Assembly: GCA_965234365.1 (NCBI GenBank)
Contig: OZ248345.1
Span: 248,001-312,000, forward strand
DNA from: Planktophila grossartii
GTDB lineage: Bacteria > Actinomycetota > Actinomycetes > Nanopelagicales > Nanopelagicaceae
Direction of reading: 5' to 3'
Length of the DNA: 64,000 nucleotides
The notes under the pieces were generated by a model. It made no database searches. It was not told where the DNA came from and worked only from the letters and a program-made list of their open reading frames with translations. This document shows, one piece after another, positions 41,553 through 49,685 of this stretch (positions are counted from its first letter, which is position 1; each line of letters starts with the position of its first letter). Both the position numbers and the translations under genes were made by a program.

Positions 41553-43377
41553 ATTTCTTTAGGAGCCAGATTCCCGATGTTGCGGATTTTAAATTAATAG
41601 AAAGTACCTTTCCACTTCCTTGCTCTCCATACAGAGTTTTGGCAACCGTATATCCATAACTACCTAGATCGATTGTGGTCGAAATAGCGCCTCGCGAGAT
41701 GAAGACAAATATTGTCTCGTTCTTCGACTCTCTCAGATATGCGATGTAATCATTCTCAGCTGCAACCCAACGTAACCCGCCGTTAATGAGCGCTTCATGA
41801 GACTTGCGGAGTGAAATCAACTTCTTTACTTCAGCTAGAAATTCGCGATCCCAACCTGATCGATCTTCCCAATTGATTGTGCGGCGCGCATCTTCTCCCC
41901 ATGATCCTTCAAGACCTATCTCGTCTCCCGCAAAGATTGAAGGCACGCCCGGATAGGTCAGCATCATTGACATTCCAGCAATATGCGCGCTCTTGTCACC
42001 AGTGACAACGGTTCTAAATCGAGCCGTGTCATGCGAATCAAGGAGCAACATGCTTGCAGTCAGAGATCGCCAAGGAATCGATGCATTGAATTCTTGGATT
42101 GATGAGACCAGCTGACGCCCATTAATTTTAGGCATTGCAAAAGGAAGTCCTTGAAATCCACCGGTAATCTCGGGATTCTTATTGATCCAATTCCAGAATG
42201 GGCGCATAAACCCCTGGTAATTCATCGCACCTTGCCAACCAAGTCCGTCGAGATCACTTGCGACGAAATCTCCATTTTCCGCTACTAACCAGGCATCAGG
42301 ATTTACTTCGCGCATGGCATCACGAATTCCATGCATTACCTCGCCATGATGATCTTCAGCTCCTTGAACCCCAGTCATATTTCCGACGTCAATTCGCCAC
42401 CCAGCTATGCCAAACTTCGGACCAAGCCACTTCTTTACAATTGAATTCTTGCCTTGGTAGAGAGCGTTTCTAAGCGATTGAGATGAGAAGTTCAATTTAG
42501 GCAGTGAGGCGAGACCAAACCAACCCACGTATCCCCACTTAATTGATTTATCCCAGTAAAAGTATCCGCGCTCCTTTGATTTCTTATCTCTCTTCGCAGT
42601 TTGAAGCCAGTGATGGCCCACTCCACAATGATTAGATGTTAGGTCACCTAATACTTGAACTCCTGCTTTCTTTGCACTCTTGACGAGAGATTTCAATGCT
42701 TGATCGCCACCGAGAATCGGATCGACAACGTCGAAGCTGATTGCGTCATATCGATGGTTAGACCGTGATGGGAAAATGGGGGTGAGATAAATTCCATTAA
42801 TGCCAAGGTCTACTAAGTGATCGAGCTTCTCCTCAATTCCATAGAGATCTCCCCCGTAAAGCTCAACGCCAGTGAATTTGCCGCGACCCCGTGGAAGTTC
42901 ATTCCATTCGCGTGGAACTGCCCAATCAGGGATTTCAAATTCTCTATCTGATTTCGCAAATCTGTCCGGAAAAATCTGGTAAAAAACAGATTTTTTGATC
43001 CATTCAGGATTGGCAGGTGTTGCAACAATCCTAAAATCGTTGTTGCTATGAACATCGTGCTCAAAGAGGCCGTAGGCATTGAGCCATTGGTATTTGCCTT
43101 CACCAATAAATACGAAACGGTAAATCGTATGAATATTGTGGATTGTGATCTTTACTTCAAGCCATTTCTCAGTTTGAGAGCTTGATGTCAATTTTAGTTT
43201 ATAGATGCGAGGCTCATTATCCTCATAGACTCGGATAAATCCCTCGCTGAATTGATAACTAACTGGTACGCGCACCTTCAGAGTCACTTGATTACCAATC
43301 TCAGGAGCTGCATTGCTTACATACAACTCACTTCCATCATGGTGTGGAGTGTTGATGAGAGCTTCAGTTATCTTCAT
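41551..43377 (-). CDS. GH13 alpha-glucosidase/cyclomaltodextrinase-like enzyme (neopullulanase group)
   Basis: The 608-residue protein has an N-terminal beta-sandwich (about residues 1-125) and a GH13 barrel. Conserved blocks are GINGIYLTPIFPS, the nucleophile Asp in GIAGWRIDVGNM, the acid/base Glu in AWLVAENGDF, and the Asp in LLLDSHDTARF; a C-terminal beta-domain ends the protein. No signal peptide is seen, so it acts inside the cell. It would split maltodextrins or cyclodextrin-type sugars imported by the MalEFG-like transporter. It follows the LacI regulator with an ATGA overlap, and its stop lies at the edge of repeat copy 2. Confidence 0.9.
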   Translation of the reverse strand: MKITEALINTPHHDGSELYVSNAAPEIGNQVTLKVRVPVSYQFSEGFIRVYEDNEPRIYKLKLTSSSQTEKWLEVKITIHNIHTIYRFVFIGEGKYQWLNAYGLFEHDVHSNNDFRIVATPANPEWIKKSVFYQIFPDRFAKSDREFEIPDWAVPREWNELPRGRGKFTGVELYGGDLYGIEEKLDHLVDLGINGIYLTPIFPSRSNHRYDAISFDVVDPILGGDQALKSLVKSAKKAGVQVLGDLTSNHCGVGHHWLQTAKRDKKSKERGYFYWDKSIKWGYVGWFGLASLPKLNFSSQSLRNALYQGKNSIVKKWLGPKFGIAGWRIDVGNMTGVQGAEDHHGEVMHGIRDAMREVNPDAWLVAENGDFVASDLDGLGWQGAMNYQGFMRPFWNWINKNPEITGGFQGLPFAMPKINGRQLVSSIQEFNASIPWRSLTASMLLLDSHDTARFRTVVTGDKSAHIAGMSMMLTYPGVPSIFAGDEIGLEGSWGEDARRTINWEDRSGWDREFLAEVKKLISLRKSHEALINGGLRWVAAENDYIAYLRESKNETIFVFISRGAISTTIDLGSYGYTVAKTLYGEQGSGKVLSINLKSATSGIWLLKK

Positions 43378-44369
43378 TTGCTTCCCCTGGCATGCGAAAG
43401 GGTGCCCCCAATTACTAGATCACCAGTCCATAGCTCTTCTTTTGGCTTGGTTTGCTTCTCACCGGTGACGGCCTCAACGAGTAACTTTCCGCAAGATTTA
43501 GCCATTTCATATGCCTCAAAAGCTACGGTAGTGATCTTAGGTTCAACTGACTCCGCTTGGCTCCCCAACATGTTAAGCCCGATGATTGAGATTTGTTCGG
43601 GAATTGAAATGCCGAATGTTGGCGCGCGCTCCACAAAACCCATTGTCGCAAGATCAAGCATAGAGATGATTGCGGTTACCTGAGGGAAAGTTTTGGAGAT
43701 ATCTCTTGCGATATCTATACCACCTTCGTAGGTGTTTATCGTCGGAATGATATGAAGTGTGAGATCAAGACTCTTCGCAAGCTTCTTCAGATGAGGCTTC
43801 TGCTGCATACCGAAGCTCATGACTCCAATTTGAGTATGTCCTAAATTCTTAAGCTCCTGTAGAGCAACTCTATCTCTGCTTTCGAAATCTCGGTCTACGA
43901 AATTGTATTTAAAGCCAACATCTGTTCTACCGAGAACAACAAATGGAACCTTCTCCTGATGTAACAGGTGAACGCGTTGATCATTCTTGCCCACGTTCAT
44001 CAAAATCACTCCGCCAGAAATATTTGTCTTGAGGAGAAGTTCCGTATCTGCATCATCATCCTCTGAGACTGGCCAAATAACACTATGAAAGCCCAGCTCT
44101 TTGACTCCATCGACTACGCCCTGAACAAGAGTTCCGATGATTCGGGAGCCTGGATCGTTAAAGAGATTAGAGATCATCATGGTGACAAGGCGAGGAGTTC
44201 CACCAGCTAGGGCCGCGGCAGCGTAATTCGATTTGTAGCCAGATTTCTCAATGGCCGCTTGAACGCGCTTCCTTGTGCCTTCACTGATCGGTCGCTTGCC
44301 GGAGAGAACGTAAGAGACCGTACTCTCAGAAACGCCGGCCAGCTTCGCAACATCCGCTCTCGTAGTCAT
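43374..44369 (-). CDS. LacI family transcriptional regulator
   Basis: The 331-residue protein starts with a LacI helix-turn-helix and hinge (RADVAKLAGVSESTVSYVLSGKRPISEGTRKRVQAA). A periplasmic-binding-protein-like effector domain follows. A strong site GGGAGGTGAG precedes the ATG. It diverges from the binding-protein gene and shares the intergenic region that contains two palindromic operator candidates. It most likely represses the uptake operon until an alpha-glucoside or its breakdown product is bound. It overlaps the GH13 gene start by 4 nt. Confidence 0.93.
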   Translation of the reverse strand: MTTRADVAKLAGVSESTVSYVLSGKRPISEGTRKRVQAAIEKSGYKSNYAAAALAGGTPRLVTMMISNLFNDPGSRIIGTLVQGVVDGVKELGFHSVIWPVSEDDDADTELLLKTNISGGVILMNVGKNDQRVHLLHQEKVPFVVLGRTDVGFKYNFVDRDFESRDRVALQELKNLGHTQIGVMSFGMQQKPHLKKLAKSLDLTLHIIPTINTYEGGIDIARDISKTFPQVTAIISMLDLATMGFVERAPTFGISIPEQISIIGLNMLGSQAESVEPKITTVAFEAYEMAKSCGKLLVEAVTGEKQTKPKEELWTGDLVIGGTLSHARGSK

Positions 44370-44408
44370 CTCACCTCCCGACTCTTTAGAAATATCTGGT
44401 AAGACCTA

Positions 44409-44422
44409 TTGACTCGCGTCGA
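44409..44422. promoter_or_regulatory. LacI operator candidate 1
   Basis: TTGACTCGCGTCGA matches 12 of 14 positions of the perfect palindrome at 44447-44460 and covers the -35 box. The centres of the two sites are 38 bp apart. Confidence 0.6.
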
Positions 44423-44437
44423 CGCCATAGGTACATT
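44409..44437 (+). promoter_or_regulatory. Sigma-70-like promoter of the sugar-uptake operon
   Basis: -35 TTGACT (44409-44414), a 17-nt spacer, and -10 TACATT (44432-44437) place the transcription start near 44444, about 40 nt ahead of the binding-protein ATG. Both flanking operators overlap or touch it. Confidence 0.65.
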
Positions 44438-44445
44438 ACCGTATT

Positions 44446-44461
44446 ATCGACGCGCGTCGAT
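44446..44461. promoter_or_regulatory. LacI operator candidate 2 (perfect palindrome)
   Basis: ATCGACGCGCGTCGAT is a perfect 16-bp palindrome with a central CG, the usual form of a LacI-family site. It lies at the predicted transcription start. Confidence 0.75.
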
Positions 44462-44485
44462 GATTGAGCGAAATAAGGGGAAGAA

Positions 44486-45676
44486 ATGAGAAAGAGTCGT
44501 TTGGGAGTAGGCCTCTTGAGCGCTGCGCTACTGGCCTTTGGGTCGATTGCGCCAGCGCAAGCGGCAGGAACATTGACAATCTGGGTGAATTCAGGCGACG
44601 AGGCAGCCTATAAGTCAGCCTCTGCTGATTGGGCAGCTAAGAACGGTGTAACGCTCAACATCCTCGCAAAGTGCGGGCTCGGCGATTGCGGGTTGAGCAA
44701 GCTAGGACCAGCTGGTGCTGGACCTGATCTATTCATGGCAACTCATGACAATACCGGTTCATTGGTGAAGTCAGGCGTTGTTACATCCTTAAGCAACGTT
44801 ATTGATAAGTCTGCATATCCTTCAGCTGCGGTGGACGGCGTCTCATTCAATTACGTAACATGGGGTATCCCGATTGCAATCAGCAATATTGCACTCGCAA
44901 CAAATCTCGCGCTTGTACCTTCAGGCGCACCTAAAGATTGGGCCGCTCTTGAGTCCACTGCAACCAACTTGGTATCTTCTGGTAAAGCCAATGTTGGAAT
45001 CGTGACTCATATCGATGGCTATTTCATGCAACCATTCTTCCAATCAATCGGTGGATACGTATTTCCTAGCAAGAACGGCAAGTACACCAGCGTTCGTTCA
45101 AATGGTATTTACTCAAAAGAACTGGCTAAGAACGCAGCCTTGATGGATAAGTGGTTGGCAGCAAAGCTATTTGATAAGTCAAATACTTATGATGCTTCAA
45201 ACTTCACAAACGGTAAGGCTCCATATGCAGTTGTCGGTCCCTGGTCTATCGATGGCTTGAATAAGGCAGATATGAAGTATGAGATCTCGGGCATTCCATC
45301 ACTCAAAGGTGGATCTGCGAAATCTTTTAGCGGAGTTTCTGCGATGTATTTGAATCGCTTCTCCAAGAACAAGTTCCTTGCAAAGCAGTTCCTAACTGAA
45401 GTAGTTCAGACAAAGAACTTTAGCAAGAGCGTCACGACAGCAAATATGAGCTTCCCAGCCCATCTTGATGCTGCAGCTACTGTTGATAAGAACAGTGTTG
45501 CAGGAAAGTTTGGTGCCTACGGTGCTATCTGCCTTCCTATGCCAAACGTTGCCGAAATGAACAGCGTATGGACTTATTGGAACGGTGCTTTTGCTGATTG
45601 GGCTTCAGGCAAGTCGAAATTCGGCGATGCTATGAAGACTGCCTCAAAGAACCTGAATACGGCGCTCGGAAACTAG
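44486..45676 (+). CDS. ABC sugar transporter substrate-binding protein (MalE-like)
   Basis: The 396-residue protein has a signal peptide (MRKSRLGVGLLSAALLAFGSIAPAQAAG) and the family-1 binding-protein fold (GTLTIWVNSGDEAAYKSASADWAAKNG, GAGPDLFMATHDNTGSLVKSG, YAVVGPWSIDGL). A good AGGGGA site precedes the ATG. There is no lipobox cysteine after the signal peptide, so membrane attachment as a lipoprotein is not predicted. It is the first gene of the operon, is followed by a terminator-like hairpin, and then by two permeases. The likely ligand is a maltodextrin or related glucoside. Confidence 0.9.
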   Translation: MRKSRLGVGLLSAALLAFGSIAPAQAAGTLTIWVNSGDEAAYKSASADWAAKNGVTLNILAKCGLGDCGLSKLGPAGAGPDLFMATHDNTGSLVKSGVVTSLSNVIDKSAYPSAAVDGVSFNYVTWGIPIAISNIALATNLALVPSGAPKDWAALESTATNLVSSGKANVGIVTHIDGYFMQPFFQSIGGYVFPSKNGKYTSVRSNGIYSKELAKNAALMDKWLAAKLFDKSNTYDASNFTNGKAPYAVVGPWSIDGLNKADMKYEISGIPSLKGGSAKSFSGVSAMYLNRFSKNKFLAKQFLTEVVQTKNFSKSVTTANMSFPAHLDAAATVDKNSVAGKFGAYGAICLPMPNVAEMNSVWTYWNGAFADWASGKSKFGDAMKTASKNLNTALGN

Positions 45677-45690
45677 TCCCTCCAGGAAGA

Positions 45691-45735
45691 AGAGACCTTG
45701 GCTGAAGTGCTAATTGCGCCAAGGTCTCTTTCCTA
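45691..45735 (+). terminator. Hairpin between binding-protein and permease genes
   Basis: AGAGACCTTGGC / GCCAAGGTCTCT is a perfect 12-bp stem followed by TTCCTAGTTTT. It lies 15 nt after the binding-protein stop. Such elements usually cause partial termination or protect the 3' end, so the binding protein is made in excess over the permeases. Confidence 0.75.
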
Positions 45736-45770
45736 GTTTTCCAATTACTACACTAGAGAGGGGCGCATTG

Positions 45771-47306
45771 ATGAGATCCATATTGTTTTCTGGGCGTAGT
45801 CTTCAGATTGCGTTCACCGGCGTAGTTGCGATTCTGATGGCCTTTGCAGGCGTTGCCCTTCTCTTCGATAAGTCTTGGTTTCTAGGAATTTTCTTAATTG
45901 TTGCGGCAGCGCTCACGCTTCGCACATATTGGACCAAGAGCAAAATACATGCCAAGTATCTTTTCCCAGGTGTTGCCCTACTGATTCTTTTTCACATTTA
46001 CCCCGCTATCTACTCTGGCCAAGTTGCATTCACTAATGACTCAAATGGACATCAACTCTCTAAGGCCCAGGCTATTGCAGCAATTCTCGAGGATTCCCGT
46101 ATTCCAGTTGAAGGCCAAGAGCCAGTGCGGTATCAGCTGGCAACTCGTATCTCCGATGGAAAGCTGTTCGCTCTCTTTAGATATCCCGGTCCTGGATTAG
46201 CTGCTGGAAACAACGAGCAAGTTCTTCTCGTTGACAATTCAGAAGTTTCTCTCGATGCCAATGGCTTTTTGAACAGTGCTCGCAACTTCACGTTATTGCC
46301 TTCCAATCAATACTCAATCAAAAGCGATGAAATACAAGCGCTTAGAATTCCTCTGGGCTCTTCCCAAGCCTTAGTTCCTGAAGATTACGAATACTTGACA
46401 CTCTTCGAAAGTGGACGAAGCTACTCCGAACCCAGAGATGAAATAACTGATATCGCCACAGGCGAGACTTATCACTCTAATGACAATGGTCAAATGGTCA
46501 GTGCCTCCGGAGAGGTGCTGTATCCAGGGTGGAAAGCAAATGTTGGCTTTAGAAATTTCACATCGATATTTACAAATGAGGAAATACGGAGACCGCTACT
46601 CGTGGTGGTTGTTTGGACCTTCATTAATGCAATCCTTGTAGTTGTCTTCTCCTTCTTAATGGGCTTGATTCTGGCGCTCATTTTCAATTTTCCCGCCCTC
46701 CGAAGCAAACGGCTTTATCGGACTATTTTTATCACCCCCTTGGCAATCCCGAGCGTTCTCTCCATTCTTGTATGGGCAGGTTTATTCCAGACTTCAAATG
46801 GCGTAATCAACCGCCTCTTTCACAGCGAGATCCCTTGGCTCACTGACGCGACATGGGCACGCATTGCTATCCTCGTAGTTGAACTTTGGATTTCATTTCC
46901 ATACATGTTCCTGATTTCAACCGGAGCGATCCAATCAATTCCAGGAGAAATACTTGAAGCAGCATCCATTGATGGTGCCTCAAATTTCAAGTCTTTTACT
47001 CAGATAAAACTGCCCCTCGTCATTCGAACTGTTGCCCCTCTACTGGTTGCCTCCGGCGCGATGGCGCTCAATAACTTTGGAATTATCTACCTACTAACAG
47101 GTGGCGGACCAACTCTTGCGAATTCAAATGGCAATGCAGGCGCCACTGACATTTTGATTTCATATACCTACAAGCTGGCATTCAATGCACAAGAAGGCAG
47201 CAATTACGGTTTAGCTAGTGCTCTATCCATTCTCAATTTCTTAATGGTGGGCTTGATATCTATCTATGGCTTAAGAAGAATTAAGACGATGGAGGGAATT
47301 AATTAA
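45771..47306 (+). CDS. ABC sugar transporter permease (MalF-like)
   Basis: The 511-residue permease has N-terminal helices (VVAILMAFAGVALLF and others), then a large extracytoplasmic loop (about residues 95-270) as in MalF, and the transport core. The EAA loop EILEAASIDGASNFKSFTQIKLP contacts the ATPase. ATG 45771 is preferred over an upstream TTG inside the hairpin, because AGAGAGG lies just before it. No ATPase gene is in the cluster, so a shared MsiK-type ATPase is probably used, as in many Actinobacteria. Confidence 0.9.
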   Translation: MRSILFSGRSLQIAFTGVVAILMAFAGVALLFDKSWFLGIFLIVAAALTLRTYWTKSKIHAKYLFPGVALLILFHIYPAIYSGQVAFTNDSNGHQLSKAQAIAAILEDSRIPVEGQEPVRYQLATRISDGKLFALFRYPGPGLAAGNNEQVLLVDNSEVSLDANGFLNSARNFTLLPSNQYSIKSDEIQALRIPLGSSQALVPEDYEYLTLFESGRSYSEPRDEITDIATGETYHSNDNGQMVSASGEVLYPGWKANVGFRNFTSIFTNEEIRRPLLVVVVWTFINAILVVVFSFLMGLILALIFNFPALRSKRLYRTIFITPLAIPSVLSILVWAGLFQTSNGVINRLFHSEIPWLTDATWARIAILVVELWISFPYMFLISTGAIQSIPGEILEAASIDGASNFKSFTQIKLPLVIRTVAPLLVASGAMALNNFGIIYLLTGGGPTLANSNGNAGATDILISYTYKLAFNAQEGSNYGLASALSILNFLMVGLISIYGLRRIKTMEGIN

Positions 47307-48182
47307 ATGATTATTTCCCGCAAGGAATTTAAGTTCTGGATGCGAAAAGTACTTTGGAGACATATCGTCGGAATTCTCATCTCGATCTTCGCGCTATTCC
47401 CGCTCGTATGGATGGTCTCTGCCGCGTTTGACGTAACTAGTCAATTAAGTACCCAGAAGCTAATTCCGAATTTTAAAGGCTTAGATAACTTTGATGCGCT
47501 CTTTTCAAATAGCGAAAAACCCTATTTGACTTGGGTGAGAAACTCACTCGTTATTGCTACTGCAGCAGCCCTTCTTCAGACCGTTATTGGTGCCCTTGCT
47601 GCCTATTCATTGAGCCGCCATAAATTTAAAGGTCGACGGATTACATTGACGACAATCCTCATTGTTCAAATGTTTCCTCAACTTCTCGCAGCAACGACCC
47701 TATTCCTCATTATTAATTCGCTAGGCCGAACTTTTACTTTCTTAGGCCTGGGCCACCAATTACCTCTAATCCTAATCTTTGGTGGCGCAGCCCTGGGCGT
47801 CAATACCTGGATGCTCAAGAGCTTCTTTGACACTATTCCAAGTGAGATTGATGAAGCAGCAAAGATTGATGGCGCTAGTCATGCCTTGATTTTTACCAGA
47901 ATCATTATTCCGCTTGCCACTCCGATCCTAGTTGTGATTTTCCTACTCTCATTTATCGGAATTCTCAATGAGTACCTCATCACTTCAGTGATTCTCGGAC
48001 TTGATGGCCCCAGCATGACAATCGCAGTTGGTCTTCAGCAATTTATCTATGGCTCCTACGCGAAGAATTGGGGGCCGTTTACAGCAGGTGCGCTCTTGGC
48101 GACCATTCCTGTTTTGACTCTCTTTATCTTCCTTCAAAAGTACTTGATTACTGGACTTGTATCAGGATCGACAAAGGGATGA
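47307..48182 (+). CDS. ABC sugar transporter permease (MalG-like)
   Basis: The 291-residue protein has six membrane helices and the EAA loop SEIDEAAKIDGASHALIFTRIIIPLATP. It is the partner of the MalF-like protein. Its ATG directly follows the MalF stop, with GGAGGG upstream. The C-terminus LQKYLITGLVSGSTKG is the standard MalG-type end. Its stop overlaps the esterase start as ATGA. Confidence 0.93.
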   Translation: MIISRKEFKFWMRKVLWRHIVGILISIFALFPLVWMVSAAFDVTSQLSTQKLIPNFKGLDNFDALFSNSEKPYLTWVRNSLVIATAAALLQTVIGALAAYSLSRHKFKGRRITLTTILIVQMFPQLLAATTLFLIINSLGRTFTFLGLGHQLPLILIFGGAALGVNTWMLKSFFDTIPSEIDEAAKIDGASHALIFTRIIIPLATPILVVIFLLSFIGILNEYLITSVILGLDGPSMTIAVGLQQFIYGSYAKNWGPFTAGALLATIPVLTLFIFLQKYLITGLVSGSTKG

Positions 48183-49045
48183 CGATGATTGATGTAGAAC
48201 AATTCCAGGTCCGAGGATTACCAGGTTATGTTTATAAGGTTCGATTCGCTGATCGCATCGTTGACTATTGGGCTCCCGCAAACCCTGGAAGTCACTTACT
48301 AATAGCACATGACGGTCAGAATATTTTAGATAAGCGAAATATTGGGATTAATCCACATCAACGAGCAACCTGGAAGCTCGCCCAGGCAGGTATTCGGATG
48401 GCTGAGAGAAATGGAGTGACGCCACCAACCGTCATCTCTGTTTATCACACCCCTTACGCCCAAGATCCTCTTGGTCGTTTGAAGGAGTACACACCTGAAG
48501 ACTTCATGGGTGAGAGTAAGAATTGGTTGATTGAGAGTTATGGTCTCTATCGAGGATCGGTCGATGAGTTTATAGAGGGGCTTTCTGCAAATAAACTTCT
48601 TGAATTGATTACTGGAGAAATAGTCCCCCAGATTGCTGCAAGAGTTAACCACACTCTGAATCCTGATAGCACCGCGTTAGTTGGAGCGAGCATGGGTGGG
48701 CTTGCATCCATTTACGGTGTCCTGAAGCATCCAGATTTCTTTAATGCAGCGCTGAGCTTCTCACCTCACTGGGTAATAGGTGGCGATGAGCTTGCCATAA
48801 AAATGGCTGAGAGTTTTCCTTCTCCCCAACGCCACAAGATCTGGATGAGTAGAGGAACAAAGGGACTTGACTCTAAATATGAGGAGTCACAGAAGGTGGC
48901 TGACAGGGTTATTCGTGCTCATGGTTACGCGGATGGAAAGAATTTCAGAACGAAAGTGATTTCCGATGGAGCTCATAGCAATGCAACCTGGGCTCGAAAT
49001 GTTCCTGAAGCAATTGATTTCTGGATGAAAGCGGGAGAAAAATGA
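48179..49045 (+). CDS. Putative esterase (enterochelin-esterase-like alpha/beta hydrolase)
   Basis: The 288-residue protein belongs to the esterase-D/Fes-like group. It contains HLLIAHDGQNIL near the start, nucleophile elbow VGASMGGLASIYG with Ser171, and a C-terminal His in DGAHSNATWARNVPEAIDFW. No signal peptide is present, so it is cytoplasmic. ATG 48179 overlaps the malG stop as ATGA; a longer upstream frame lies inside malG and is rejected. Its place in a sugar operon suggests removal of acyl groups from the imported substrate, but this is inference. Confidence 0.8.
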   Translation: MTMIDVEQFQVRGLPGYVYKVRFADRIVDYWAPANPGSHLLIAHDGQNILDKRNIGINPHQRATWKLAQAGIRMAERNGVTPPTVISVYHTPYAQDPLGRLKEYTPEDFMGESKNWLIESYGLYRGSVDEFIEGLSANKLLELITGEIVPQIAARVNHTLNPDSTALVGASMGGLASIYGVLKHPDFFNAALSFSPHWVIGGDELAIKMAESFPSPQRHKIWMSRGTKGLDSKYEESQKVADRVIRAHGYADGKNFRTKVISDGAHSNATWARNVPEAIDFWMKAGEK

Positions 49046-49599
49046 AAAGAAGAGTCGTCTTTGCCGGAGATAGCATCACCCACGGTGGACCATGGCAATA
49101 CTGGTTACAGGAACACTATGTGACCAATTTTGCTTTTCCAGGACACACAACATCTGATATGGACATGCTTGTGGATGAAATAGTTGAATCACAACCAGAG
49201 CTTCTAATTGTGATGATAGGTACAAATGATTTCGGAAAATATCGTTACTCCGAAGAAAAAGTGATTCAAAATATTCTCAATGTCGCTAAGAAGTTAAAAG
49301 CGAATTTGACCCAAATTCCTGTCATTTGGCATTCGCTCACGCCCAGAAGTGATGAATTTTCACAAAGCATGATCGAAGTCAATGCAAAGATTCGTCCAGA
49401 ATTAGAAAGATTGGGCTTCATATATCACGACGTGTTTTCACTTTTAAAAAATAACGAACAGAACATACTCGAATTAGAGTATTGCGAGGATCCAGATACT
49501 TTTGGGCTGCATTTAAATAATCTTGGGTACGAAAAATGGTTTGAATCACTTGGCCCACTTATTCAGTTTGAACTTTCTAAATCAGAAGCTAATTCGTAA
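49042..49599 (+). CDS. SGNH/GDSL-type hydrolase
   Basis: The 185-residue protein has all the SGNH blocks: GDSITHGG (nucleophile Ser11), the Gly in the FAFPGHTTSDM block, GTNDF (Asn62), and DTFGLH near the C-terminus (Asp152, His157). It has no signal peptide. It overlaps the esterase stop by 4 nt. Two deacylase-type enzymes in a row imply an acetylated or otherwise acylated carbohydrate substrate. The codons look more A/T-rich (AGA, AAA, ATA) than in the housekeeping genes. Confidence 0.85.
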   Translation: MKRRVVFAGDSITHGGPWQYWLQEHYVTNFAFPGHTTSDMDMLVDEIVESQPELLIVMIGTNDFGKYRYSEEKVIQNILNVAKKLKANLTQIPVIWHSLTPRSDEFSQSMIEVNAKIRPELERLGFIYHDVFSLLKNNEQNILELEYCEDPDTFGLHLNNLGYEKWFESLGPLIQFELSKSEANS

Positions 49600-49685
49600 T
49601 TTCATGGCTCGAACATAGAAAAATCAAAGGAAACTTTGAGTAAAAAGTAGTGAACTAACCTAATAACCGTCGATTGAGGAGAAAA

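Noticed and set aside
45714..45770. TTG start for the MalF-like permease inside the intercistronic hairpin
   Set aside because: It would place the start codon in the 3' arm of a 12-bp stem; ATG 45771 has a good AGAGAGG site.
48068..48178. Upstream extension of the esterase frame inside malG
   Set aside because: The ATG at 48179 forms an ATGA overlap and opens at the family N-terminus; the extension is unlike esterases.
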